Below are positions 15,491-22,732 of a stretch of DNA of 30,456 nucleotides, piece by piece. Location of the stretch: IMG/VR virus record IMGVR_UViG_3300006086_000508, positions 1 through 30,456 of that record. One strand, written 5' to 3'. Origin of the DNA: a virus. The notes under the pieces were generated by a model. That model was not told the origin of the DNA and did not search any database. It saw only the letters and a list, made by a program, of their open reading frames with translations. The stretch's first letter is position 1; each line of letters begins with the position of its first letter. Both the position numbers and the translations under genes were made by a program.

Positions 15491-15978
15491 TCCGCCACCT
15501 CCGTGTAAATCATCGCGCTCAGCGCCGTCCAGATTTCCGGATCGGCCAGCCGGTAACGCCCGCCCTGATAAGGAATGTGCCCGTTTTCATCCGGCACGAT
15601 AATCAGCCGTTCCGCCATCGGCACCGTAACGGACACAATTGCGGCTTCCTCGTCTATCAGCTCAATGTCCCAGTCAGGATCGGCATTCGTTATCCCGACC
15701 TGGCCGAATAAATCCCGGTCCTCTGTGTCAGTCGCCTGCCACACTTCCAGCAGCGCCATCAGCAGACGCGGATCACACTCACGGTACGGGAAGCGCTCCC
15801 AGATAAGCTCAGCGTCATAGCGGATCACCGAAAGCTGCACCTGCCCCAGACCCATATCACGCGCGGCGGGGATGGTTTTCAGTCCCGTCATTTCACTGGT
15901 AAATGACTGCATGGCACGCGGCGGCATTTCTGACTTAATGAAGCTGGTCAGTGATTCAAGCTGACTCTCTCTGCTCAT
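15487..15978 (-). CDS. R: Tail completion protein (gpR-like)
   Basis: 163 residues: LESLTSFIKSEMPPRAMQSF, 'GLGQVQLSVIRYDAELIWERF', LLMALLEVWQATDTEDRDLFG, 'WDIELIDEEAAIVSVTVPMAERLIIV'. The pattern of an N-terminal helix, a strand ending in aromatic residues, and a C-terminal strand ending in a Val/Ile run fits P2 gpR-type proteins, and it sits directly before S as in P2 and HP1. In P2 gpR is required for head-tail joining competence of the tail. Family placement rests mainly on position and pattern. Confidence 0.65.
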   Translation of the reverse strand: MSRESQLESLTSFIKSEMPPRAMQSFTSEMTGLKTIPAARDMGLGQVQLSVIRYDAELIWERFPYRECDPRLLMALLEVWQATDTEDRDLFGQVGITNADPDWDIELIDEEAAIVSVTVPMAERLIIVPDENGHIPYQGGRYRLADPEIWTALSAMIYTEVAE

Positions 15979-16427
15979 ACCTGCCTCACTGTGGCGCGTT
16001 TAAGCCCTTTGATCAGGCGGATAGTCACTGACGCCTCCGCCAGCAATCCCTTGCGCGTTTCATCGCTCTCCTGTCCCGGATGCGACTCGCGGCGGCCAAC
16101 TGACGCAAACTCACCCATAAGGTCCGCTTTTGCCCTGGCATACACCGCTTTTTTGTACTGCGCCGCCAGCTGACTGATGCCGTTCATGCTGACCCCCGGC
16201 ACGTCAGCAGCGGTCTGATATCCTGCCGCCCGGTGCTTTTCCTGCACACCGGCAAGCCCGCTGTTTACCTCCGCTGCCGCCGTAAGCAGCGCATTCGCCA
16301 CTGTCTCCGCGTCCACGTCAGCCGGAATACTGCGGCTGCGCTGGAAGTCTGACAGATTCATATCCGGCCAGAATCCGTCATTGGTCAGCGGGCTGTCCTG
16401 GTACTCAATCGGCTTGCCACTGAACAT
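15975..16427 (-). CDS. L: Head completion/stabilisation protein L
   Basis: 150 residues from the ATG at 16427, starting MFSGKPIEYQDSPLTNDGFWP. This is the P2 gpL pattern: a short N-terminal segment with 'I.NDGFWPD...F....R...DV', then an alanine-rich helix (ALLTAAAEVNSGLAGVQEKHRAAGY), AQYKKAVYARAKADL and a C-terminal basic helix. gpL is thought to finish the head connector. A longer open frame starts at 16505, but its first 26 residues do not fit the family, and GGGGGA stands just before the ATG used. The stretch 16428-16522 before it is a non-coding gap, unusual in this operon. Confidence 0.85.
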   Translation of the reverse strand: MFSGKPIEYQDSPLTNDGFWPDMNLSDFQRSRSIPADVDAETVANALLTAAAEVNSGLAGVQEKHRAAGYQTAADVPGVSMNGISQLAAQYKKAVYARAKADLMGEFASVGRRESHPGQESDETRKGLLAEASVTIRLIKGLKRATVRQV

Positions 16428-16439
16428 AAAATCCCCCGT

Positions 16440-16506
16440 AAAAAGGTGGGCTGACCGGAATCCACGGCGCATTACACTGCGTGTTCTGCCCTCATCCGCG
16501 CCCACC
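16440..16506 (-). terminator. Possible attenuator hairpin between M and L
   Basis: On the minus strand GGTGGGC (16500-16506) and GCCCACC (16445-16451) pair perfectly and are followed by TTTTT. The 48-nt loop itself contains ACAC-GCA-GTGT. The T-run lies just before the ribosome binding site of gene L. The long loop makes a simple terminator less likely than a regulated or partial one. Confidence 0.4.
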
Positions 16507-16522
16507 CGGCTTGCGGTAGTCG

Positions 16523-17224
16523 TTATTCAGCCGTAAGCGCCCGGATGCGCGCCGCAATTGTCTTGCGCATCGTGCCTACGCCTGCCTTGTGATACTTCGC
16601 CTCGGCGGCCGCCAGCAGCCGGTCAGCCTCAGACAGCGTTTCGACGCTATCTGACGCCGCCGCCCGCGCCTGTCCTGATTCATCACGCAGCAGCAGCAGC
16701 CCTGCGAACTTGAACCATTTGGCGGTGATTTCCTCGTGCAGCCGCCAGCGCTGCGTGACGTTCTCAAACGTCCGCGAGAAATAAGGCTCTAAGTCTTCAC
16801 CCGCCTGGCTTGCCTGCTCTGCCCAGTTCATCATCTGATCGGCCACAAAGACCGGGAATCGTGATTTGATGTTCTCCGGCGTGGCCTGCTCCTGCGCAAT
16901 GGCAATGTCTGCCCAGTCCAGCGCCTGATCGAACTCGCCCACGTCAAACAGCCAGACGACGCAGTAAGCGAACACCGGATTGGCATACACGCGCCCCAGT
17001 TCAAGGTAACTTTCCACCGTGGGCATCCACTTCGGCAGCAGCACATCACGCTTCATGGCCACGCGCTCTGCCGTTGTACCGAGACTGCGTAATACCGCCA
17101 CGTCTTCCATGATTTCCTGCATCTGCAGGTGAAGGCTGGCCGTGGTGTTCACTTCCTCAAGCCGCGCCTGCTGCTGCTGCATGGCCACGCGCTGGCTGTG
17201 TCGCTGTGCGGGTGAAAGACTCAT
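16523..17224 (-). CDS. M: Terminase small subunit (gpM)
   Basis: 233 residues: LSPAQRHSQRVAMQQQQA at the N-terminus, LLPKWMPTVESYLELGRVYANPVFAYCVVWLFDVGEFDQALDWADIA-type core (two blocks, about residues 70-115), and a C-terminal AAEAKYHKAGVGTMRKTIAA. This is the Phage_term_smal family of P2 gpM. It recognises the packaging site and works with the ATPase subunit encoded divergently at 19301. In P2 the small subunit also carries out cos cleavage together with gpP. It directly follows the capsid gene, as in P2. Confidence 0.92.
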   Translation of the reverse strand: MSLSPAQRHSQRVAMQQQQARLEEVNTTASLHLQMQEIMEDVAVLRSLGTTAERVAMKRDVLLPKWMPTVESYLELGRVYANPVFAYCVVWLFDVGEFDQALDWADIAIAQEQATPENIKSRFPVFVADQMMNWAEQASQAGEDLEPYFSRTFENVTQRWRLHEEITAKWFKFAGLLLLRDESGQARAAASDSVETLSEADRLLAAAEAKYHKAGVGTMRKTIAARIRALTAE

Positions 17225-17226
17225 GA

Positions 17227-18246
17227 TTAGCCCTCTGCCGGTTCGGTCACCTTGCCGATGGTTACCGCATCTTCGTCAATGGCCGCATACAGCTCCGGCT
17301 CCTCGACGGCGTAACCTTCATTGCGCAGGTACTTGTTTTCGTACTGCTTGCGGTCTTCCACAAACTCCGCCTTACGCTGGCGCGTGCCGCGCTGCGTGTA
17401 GATGTGCAGGTTTGACAGTGGCGTGACCACCATGCGCTTGCCCGGCATAAACGGCGGGATAATCGCGGTGCGCCCGGCAATGGTGCTGCCCAGCATCTGC
17501 GCGGCGATTTTCTCCGTGGGCTTGTCCGCCTTCTGATACAGGCGGTATTGCTCCGCCGCGACCAGATCGGCACCGACCAGCACCACCAGACGCGGATCGT
17601 TACGGAACTGTGCCGGGATTTTGGCGTTGATCAGGTCAGAGGCCATCGCATCCAGCGAGCGATAATCACCGGCATCGTCCAGGGTGACCGCATCGGTCAT
17701 AATCTGGTAACCGTCTTTGAAGCCTTTCATGCGCTGATGCCAGCCGATATTGACGTCCTCGCCGTTCGGGTTTTTATCCGGATCGGTTGTCGTCGCCACC
17801 TCTTTACCGTTAAAACCAATGCGCAGCATGTCCAGCGCAAACGCCTGATTGGAAAACGTCTGCACCATCTGGAAAAACTCACCTTCATCACCGGCGTTTG
17901 CCCACAGTGAAAGCAGATCCCACTGAAGTTCGGCGCATGAATCCGTTTCAACCAGCTTGTAATCGTTGCCGTCCACACCGACTTTGCGACGAAAACGCCC
18001 GCCAGCTACGCGCCCGGTATGTAATCCAGATTTACCAACCTGAACCACCTGACCGCTCAGCTGGTCCACGTCCGCGATAGTGATCAGGTCAATAAACTCC
18101 ACGGACTCCAGCAGCGCAGCGCGGAGGCTGGTTTCCTGCGGATCGGTGAGGCTGAATGCGCGGGCCGGATTCGTTACGCCGTAATGCTCAGCCAGTCCGG
18201 CGGAGAAAGCGTCAATGAACGCCAGTGCGCGTTTGTTTAACTTCAT
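17227..18246 (-). CDS. N: Major capsid protein (gpN)
   Basis: 339 residues, P2 gpN family: 'FDAFSAGLAEHYGV'-type start (actual FIDAFSAGLAEHYGVTNPA), FSLTDPQETSLRAALLESVEF, 'QLSGQVVQVGKSGLHTGR', WANAGDEGEFFQMVQTFSNQ, 'GWHQRMKGFKDGY', and MLGSTIAGRTAIIPPFMPG near residues 245-263. It builds the T=7-type shell and is normally processed by the gpO protease encoded just upstream. The length agrees with the family (P2 about 357). Confidence 0.95.
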   Translation of the reverse strand: MKLNKRALAFIDAFSAGLAEHYGVTNPARAFSLTDPQETSLRAALLESVEFIDLITIADVDQLSGQVVQVGKSGLHTGRVAGGRFRRKVGVDGNDYKLVETDSCAELQWDLLSLWANAGDEGEFFQMVQTFSNQAFALDMLRIGFNGKEVATTTDPDKNPNGEDVNIGWHQRMKGFKDGYQIMTDAVTLDDAGDYRSLDAMASDLINAKIPAQFRNDPRLVVLVGADLVAAEQYRLYQKADKPTEKIAAQMLGSTIAGRTAIIPPFMPGKRMVVTPLSNLHIYTQRGTRQRKAEFVEDRKQYENKYLRNEGYAVEEPELYAAIDEDAVTIGKVTEPAEG

Positions 18247-18302
18247 AAATAACCCTCTCGCAAATAATGCGATTTATAGAAACTTCCCTGACGAAGGCGA
18301 AA

Positions 18303-19115
18303 TTAGATGAATTTAAATTTGCGGCTTTCCTGCTTATCGCCGGGATTACGCTTCGGCAGCTGTGTAATCTTGTTATCCAGCTTTCCAAAGTTTTTAATGA
18401 CTGCCCCGATATTTTCACGCAGCGTTGCAAATTCCTGCGTATCCACCACTTCGGCAATGGTATCCACATCTTCCTGCGTGGAAGCCAGCTGCGTTTCGAT
18501 TGCAGACACACGGCCTTCCAGATTATTCAGGGCTTCAGCCAGCGCCTGTAATTTATCGCTGTCTTCAGGCGCGTCAGTATTCACGTCATCTTCAGCGAAT
18601 TTTTTAGGCTGAATGCCAAACAGCTTTTGCCAGTTTTTCATTTTTGTTTCCTGTTCCACTTTTCCATTCCGGCCAAACTTATAGCGATAGCAGCCGGGTT
18701 TGATTTTTTTGCGCTGGCTAAAGCGCATACGTGAAGTGCCCACGCTGGCAGGCGAGTCCGTTGCCGCCAGCCCTTCGAGATAGCTGCGCCCTGTGCCGCG
18801 AAAGTTTCCGTCTTCGGTCAGTTCTACCGAAAAATAAAGAAGCTGATCGCGCTTATTGGCTTCAATCAGGCTCATGTTCGGACTGATTTTTGCGTAAAGC
18901 CTTACCAGCCCGTCATCACCTTCCTGCCACATCACCTGTTTTACGCAGCCCCCATTTCCGTAATCGCGTTCATGCTCCGGCCAAATAAGTGCGGCGTATA
19001 ATTCAGGGTCATATGTTTCAGCAGCATCAATTAACCATTCCCGTTTTAATTCGCGGCGGTCAACCGTATCTCCCTCGGTGGCAATACACAGCCAGTCAGT
19101 ACATAACTGTGACAT
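18303..19115 (-). CDS. O: Capsid scaffolding protein/protease (gpO)
   Basis: 270 residues from the chosen start (MSQLCTDWLCIATEGDTVDRR). The N-terminal half is the P2 gpO protease domain; Asp19, His48 and Ser96 fall where the serine-protease triad of this family is expected (inferred from alignment by eye). YLEGLAATDSPASVGT is strongly conserved. The C-terminal half is scaffold, with a coiled-coil region (LAEALNNLEGRVSAIETQL) and a basic tail. It directs capsid assembly and then cleaves itself. The open frame extends 39 codons further up, but the family starts at this Met, which has AGGG 7 nt upstream. Confidence 0.9.
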   Translation of the reverse strand: MSQLCTDWLCIATEGDTVDRRELKREWLIDAAETYDPELYAALIWPEHERDYGNGGCVKQVMWQEGDDGLVRLYAKISPNMSLIEANKRDQLLYFSVELTEDGNFRGTGRSYLEGLAATDSPASVGTSRMRFSQRKKIKPGCYRYKFGRNGKVEQETKMKNWQKLFGIQPKKFAEDDVNTDAPEDSDKLQALAEALNNLEGRVSAIETQLASTQEDVDTIAEVVDTQEFATLRENIGAVIKNFGKLDNKITQLPKRNPGDKQESRKFKFI

Positions 19116-19300
19116 ATATTTCCCTGCCCTCCGTAACAGCAGAGCCATTATTAATGAATTAAACGCCTGCTGCATCCTGACAAATTCCGCTGTGTTCGGA
19201 TAAAGGCAATTAGGCGAACCATAAAGAATCAAAGCGGGATTTTTATTTACTCTGCATCGGCATAATAGCGTTCAGGCAAATAAAGGAATGAAACTACCGG
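19116..19300. promoter_or_regulatory. Divergent late promoter region (O operon and P-Q operon)
   Basis: The scaffold operon (-) and the terminase operon (+) start back to back here, as at the P2 PO/PP promoters, so late promoters must lie in these 185 nt. I could not find the P2-type activator site (TGT-N12-ACA) on either strand, so the Ogr-like protein of this phage may recognise a different sequence. Just before the terminase ATG is a six-codon frame (ATG at 19288, stop at 19306-19308) that overlaps it. Confidence 0.5.
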
Positions 19301-21082
19301 ATGGCTAAATACAGTGAAGAATTACGCGGCGTTGCACGCGCCCTGTATTTAAGGCGATATACGCCGAAAGAAATTGCCAGTGAATTAAATCTGCCGAATG
19401 CGCGGATCATTTATTACTGGGCAGAAAAGGAAGGCTGGGCAGACATGCTGAGCCACGAAAGCACTGAAGATGCGATTGAGCGCCGCATCCAGCTGCTGAC
19501 CGGGCGCGACGGCAAAACAGAGCTGGAACTGAAAGAACTGGATCAGCTGATTGCCCATTCAGTAAAGCTGCGCGCGCAGCATAACAAACATAAAGAGAAA
19601 CTGGCCGCCGCGCGCCCGGCATCTGCAGGCAGCAGCAACGGCGGCAGCGAAGAGGAAGGCGATCAGCCTCGCAGTAAGCGCAAATACAATAAAAACGACG
19701 TATCCGGACTGACGGAAGACGACCTGAACCTATGGGCTGAAGAACACCTGTTTGGCTACCAGAAACACCTGCGCCTGAACATTGGCCAGCAGGTGCGCAA
19801 CATCCTCAAAAGCCGCCAGATCGGTGCGACCTGGTATTTTGCTTTTGAGGCGTTTGAAAATGCCGTGCTGACCGGCGACCCGCAGATTTTCCTTTCCGCT
19901 TCGCGTGCGCAGGCGGAGGTTTTCCGCTCATATATCGTCAACATCGCACAGGAATATTTCGGTATCACGCTCACCGGCAACCCTATCCGCCTGAGCAACG
20001 GCGCAGAGCTGCGCTTTCTGTCCACAAACAAAAACACGGCGCAGTCATACAGCGGCCACCTCTACTGTGACGAATATTTCTGGGTTCCAAACTTCGCGCG
20101 GCTGAATGAAGTGGCGTCTGCGATGGCCACACACGACAAATGGCGCACCACCTATTTCTCAACGCCGTCAGCCAAAACGCACCAGGCTTACCCGTTCTGG
20201 ACCGGCGAAGAGTGGAAAAAAGGCAGCAAAAAACGCGCCGCCGTGGTGTTCCCCACGTTCAACGCCATGCGCGACGGCGGACGCCTCTGCCCCGATGGCC
20301 AGTGGCGCTACGTCATCACGATGGAAGACGCCATTGCCAACGGCTTCAACCTCGCCAGCATCGACAAGCTGCGCAACCGCTACAGCAAAGACACTTTCGA
20401 TATGCTGTACATGTGCGTGTTCGTCGACAGTAAGGACGCGGTATTCAGCTTTTCCGACCTGGAAAAATGCGGCACGGATATCACGTTCTGGCAGGACCAC
20501 GACCCGAAAGCGCGCCGCCCGTTTGATGATCGTCCGGTCTGGGGCGGTTATGACCCTGCCCGTTCCGGTGACCTGTCTACCTTCGTGATTTTGGCACCGC
20601 CGGTGCTGGCCGGTGAGAAGTTCCGCGTGCTGGCGATTATCAACTGGCGCGGCATGAACTTCCGCCATCAGGCCAGCGAGATCAAAAAACTCTTTGCCCG
20701 GTACAACTTCACCTATCTGGGCGTAGACGTGACCGGCATCGGCCAGGGCGTTTATGACAACATTCACCCCTTTGCCATGCGCGTGCTGAAACCTATCCGC
20801 TACGACCTGAGCACAAAAAATCGCCTGGTACTTAAAGCGGCAGACGTTATTGAAAGCGGACGCATCGAATGGGATGCGGATCTGAAAGAGGTGGCCGCGT
20901 CATTTATGTCCATCCGGCGCGCCGTCACGAAATCAGGCAGCGCGGTGACCTTCGTCGCTGATCGCACGGCAGAAACCGGCCACGCAGAGGCAGCCTGGGC
21001 AATTATGCACGGGCTGGACAATGAGCCGCTCAACTACGAGCACAAACCTAAATCTAAATGGAAGTTTCAGAAGGCAGCATGA
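19301..21082 (+). CDS. P: Terminase ATPase/nuclease subunit (gpP)
   Basis: 593 residues, P2 gpP family. Residues about 15-45 hold a helix-turn-helix (YTPKEIASELNLPNARIIYYW). The ATPase has a variant Walker A (KSRQIGAT, 170-178) and a Walker B ending Asp257-Glu258 (LYCDEYFW). The nuclease domain shows Asp418 (WGGYDPARSGD), Asp476 (LGVDVTGIGQG) and a C-terminal HAEAAWA block around 561. It powers DNA packaging and cuts at cos. It is transcribed away from the scaffold gene and overlaps the portal start by 4 nt. The ribosome binding site is weak and distant. Confidence 0.95.
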   Translation: MAKYSEELRGVARALYLRRYTPKEIASELNLPNARIIYYWAEKEGWADMLSHESTEDAIERRIQLLTGRDGKTELELKELDQLIAHSVKLRAQHNKHKEKLAAARPASAGSSNGGSEEEGDQPRSKRKYNKNDVSGLTEDDLNLWAEEHLFGYQKHLRLNIGQQVRNILKSRQIGATWYFAFEAFENAVLTGDPQIFLSASRAQAEVFRSYIVNIAQEYFGITLTGNPIRLSNGAELRFLSTNKNTAQSYSGHLYCDEYFWVPNFARLNEVASAMATHDKWRTTYFSTPSAKTHQAYPFWTGEEWKKGSKKRAAVVFPTFNAMRDGGRLCPDGQWRYVITMEDAIANGFNLASIDKLRNRYSKDTFDMLYMCVFVDSKDAVFSFSDLEKCGTDITFWQDHDPKARRPFDDRPVWGGYDPARSGDLSTFVILAPPVLAGEKFRVLAIINWRGMNFRHQASEIKKLFARYNFTYLGVDVTGIGQGVYDNIHPFAMRVLKPIRYDLSTKNRLVLKAADVIESGRIEWDADLKEVAASFMSIRRAVTKSGSAVTFVADRTAETGHAEAAWAIMHGLDNEPLNYEHKPKSKWKFQKAA

Positions 21083-22110
21083 AAAAACGATATAAGCAAC
21101 GCGCCAGCGGCGCACAGCAGGCGGCAGGTAAGCGCAAAATGTCCGTGCTGCGCTTCGGCAAGCCTGAACCGGTACTGACCACTGGCACAGATTACCGTGA
21201 CGTCTGGTATGACAACGATTTTGATCACTACAGTCTGCCGATTGACCGCCTTGCGCTGGCGCAGCTGGTAAACCTCAACGGCCAGCACGGTGGCATTCTG
21301 CACGCGCGCAAAAACATGGTGCTGTCGGATTATCTGGGCGGCGGTCTGACGTTTGACAGCCTTGAAGCTGGCGCGATGGATTTGCTGACGTTCGGGGATC
21401 TGGGGCTTGTAAAAATCCGCAACGGCTGGGGCGACGTTGTTGCCCTGGAACCCATGCCCGGCCTGTATATGCGCCGCCGCAGGGACGGTGAATTTGTGGT
21501 GCTGCAGCAGGGTGAACCGCTGGTTTACGCTGAAGAGGATGTGATTTTTATCCGGATGTATGACCCGCAGCAGCAGATTTACGGCCTGCCGGATTATATC
21601 GGCGGCATTCACTCAGCCCTGCTCAACAGCGAAGCGGTGATTTTCCGCCGCCGGTATTATCACAACGGCGCACACACCGGCGGCATTCTCTACACCACAG
21701 ACCCGAACATGACGGATGAGGTTGAAGAAGAGATAGAGCAGCAGCTGGCCAACAGCAAGGGGATCGGCAACTTCAGCACTATTCTGGTGAACATCCCCGG
21801 CGGCGATAAGGAAGGCGTGCAGTTTATCCAGATGGGGGATATTGGTGCGAAAGATGAATTTGCCAACGTGAAGAACATCAGCGCGCAGGACGTGCTGAAC
21901 GCGCACCGCTTTCCGGCTGGCCTTGCGGGGATTATTCCGCAGAACACTTCCGGCCTGGGTGACCCGGAAAAGGTGGAAGCCACCTATAAGAAAAACGAGG
22001 TTGCCCCACTCCAGCGCCGCCTCATGATGGCGGTGAACGGTGATCCGGAAGTACCGGAACACCTTCACCTGAAATTTGCCCAGCAATCAAAGAACAAGGA
22101 TGCGGCATGA
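21079..22110 (+). CDS. Q: Portal protein (gpQ)
   Basis: 343 residues, nearly the length of P2 gpQ. Family blocks: WYDNDFDHYSLPIDRLALAQ, 'HGGILHARKNMVLSDYLGGG', DLGLVKIRNGWGDVVALEPMPG, 'FIRMYDPQQQIYGLPDYIGG', ALLNSEAVIFRRRYYHNGAH and 'NAHRFPAGLAGIIPQNTSGLGD'. It forms the dodecameric channel through which DNA enters and leaves the head. I use the ATG at 21079 (ATGA overlap with the terminase stop, AAGG upstream) rather than the in-frame ATG seven codons earlier. Confidence 0.96.
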   Translation: MKKRYKQRASGAQQAAGKRKMSVLRFGKPEPVLTTGTDYRDVWYDNDFDHYSLPIDRLALAQLVNLNGQHGGILHARKNMVLSDYLGGGLTFDSLEAGAMDLLTFGDLGLVKIRNGWGDVVALEPMPGLYMRRRRDGEFVVLQQGEPLVYAEEDVIFIRMYDPQQQIYGLPDYIGGIHSALLNSEAVIFRRRYYHNGAHTGGILYTTDPNMTDEVEEEIEQQLANSKGIGNFSTILVNIPGGDKEGVQFIQMGDIGAKDEFANVKNISAQDVLNAHRFPAGLAGIIPQNTSGLGDPEKVEATYKKNEVAPLQRRLMMAVNGDPEVPEHLHLKFAQQSKNKDAA

Positions 22111-22160
22111 GGCGTAATCGGATAAAATCCAGGCAAACTTACAACGCCGGAGCCGCAAAT

Positions 22161-22421
22161 ATGCGCGTGTTAAAAATTGAGTGCCCAGAGTGCAAATCAA
22201 AGGCGGTCATCCGTAAAACAAATCGCAAACATCGCGATATTGCTGATATTTATTGCTCATGTGCAGACGTTGAATGTGGACATACTTTTGTTATGAATTT
22301 GACGTTTTCCCACACAATCAGCCCTAGCGCCAAAAAAGGCGATTTACTGATTCAGCAGGTAATCAGCGGCATGTCAGCAGAACAAAAACAGCTGACTTTA
22401 AAACTTCTGCAGGCATCTTAA
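22161..22421 (+). CDS. ogr: Ogr/Delta-type zinc-finger late transcription activator
   Basis: 86 residues with the Ogr/Delta pattern: Cys8-x2-Cys11 (IECPECKSKA) and Cys34-x4-Cys39 followed by HTFV, the four zinc ligands of P2 Ogr and P4 Delta. These proteins bind upstream of late promoters and contact RNA polymerase alpha. The C-terminal tail is longer than in P2 Ogr. The start is the ATG with GGAG 8 nt upstream; an open frame extends 18 codons to an ATG overlapping the portal stop. Unlike in P2, where ogr lies after gene D, it is placed behind the portal gene and so would be made with the packaging operon. Confidence 0.88.
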   Translation: MRVLKIECPECKSKAVIRKTNRKHRDIADIYCSCADVECGHTFVMNLTFSHTISPSAKKGDLLIQQVISGMSAEQKQLTLKLLQAS

Positions 22422-22615
22422 TAAGAACGCCCCTCACTAACTGGGGCGCTTCTCCTCGCTTCGCTTTTCAGGTCAGCTAAAAGGTCTTCCGTCAGTTCAC
22501 CCAGCCATTCATCAAGTAATGCGCGGCGTTTATCTTCCACAAGTGAATGAGTCATCATTTTCACTATAAAATCAATCCGTTCCACTTTAACTATCTGACT
22601 TAACGACGCAGACAT
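22418..22615 (-). CDS. Small LexA-controlled protein; candidate antirepressor
   Basis: 65 residues, charged and likely all-helical: MSASLSQIVKVERIDFIVKM, then SLVEDKRRALLDEWLGELTE and ADLKSEARRSAPVSEGRSY. I do not recognise the family; it does not look like DinI. The start is the ATG at 22615, with AGGGAGG 5 nt upstream; the frame continues up to an ATG at 22666, but that part overlays the promoter. A perfect LexA box lies 24 nt upstream. In phage 186 the LexA-controlled tum gene, which inactivates CI, has a comparable place at the end of the early region; by regulation and position this is the best candidate here for that job (inference). Confidence 0.6.
   Translation of the reverse strand: MSASLSQIVKVERIDFIVKMMTHSLVEDKRRALLDEWLGELTEDLLADLKSEARRSAPVSEGRSY
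22428..22448. terminator. Hairpin between convergent ogr and SOS gene
   Basis: Inverted repeat CGCCCC (22428-22433) and GGGGCG (22443-22448), 9-nt loop. It lies just after the ogr stop and inside the last codons of the leftward gene. The flanking tails are T/C-rich on + and TTCTTATT on -, so termination in both directions is possible but not strong. Confidence 0.45.
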
Positions 22616-22638
22616 TTCAACCTCCCTTACATTAAACA

Positions 22639-22654
22639 CTGTATAACCATACAG
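22639..22654 (-). promoter_or_regulatory. LexA (SOS) box
   Basis: CTGTATAACCATACAG fits the LexA consensus CTG-N10-CAG exactly, with the preferred AT-rich centre and flanks (A before, T after). On the minus strand a good -10 (TATACT) overlaps its edge, so LexA would block the promoter of the 65-aa gene until DNA damage. Confidence 0.88.
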
Positions 22655-22674
22655 TATAATATTCATTACAAAAT

Positions 22675-22698
22675 ATGAATCTTTTTTTTGAGATTCAT
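22675..22698 (-). terminator. Possible weak terminator after replication gene
   Basis: Perfect 8-bp arms ATGAATCT (22675-22682) and AGATTCAT (22691-22698), with a homopolymer-rich 8-nt loop. On the minus strand ATTTTGT follows. It lies 34 nt after the end of the replication gene and before the LexA-controlled promoter. The stem is AT-rich, so termination is uncertain. Confidence 0.35.
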
Positions 22699-22732
22699 CC
22701 GCTATAAATTCTATGTAATACCGGGTGTTAGC

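Noticed and set aside
19116-19300. P2-type Ogr binding site (TGT-N12-ACA).
   Set aside because: I looked on both strands of the divergent promoter region and found no match with correct spacing.
20168-20767. 199-codon minus-strand frame inside the terminase ATPase gene.
   Set aside because: Antisense of a conserved gene, no ribosome site, composition of a shadow frame.
22618-22666. Upstream extension of the SOS gene from the ATG at 22666 (MNIILYGYTV).
   Set aside because: This stretch contains the LexA box and -10 element; the ATG at 22615 has the strong ribosome binding site.
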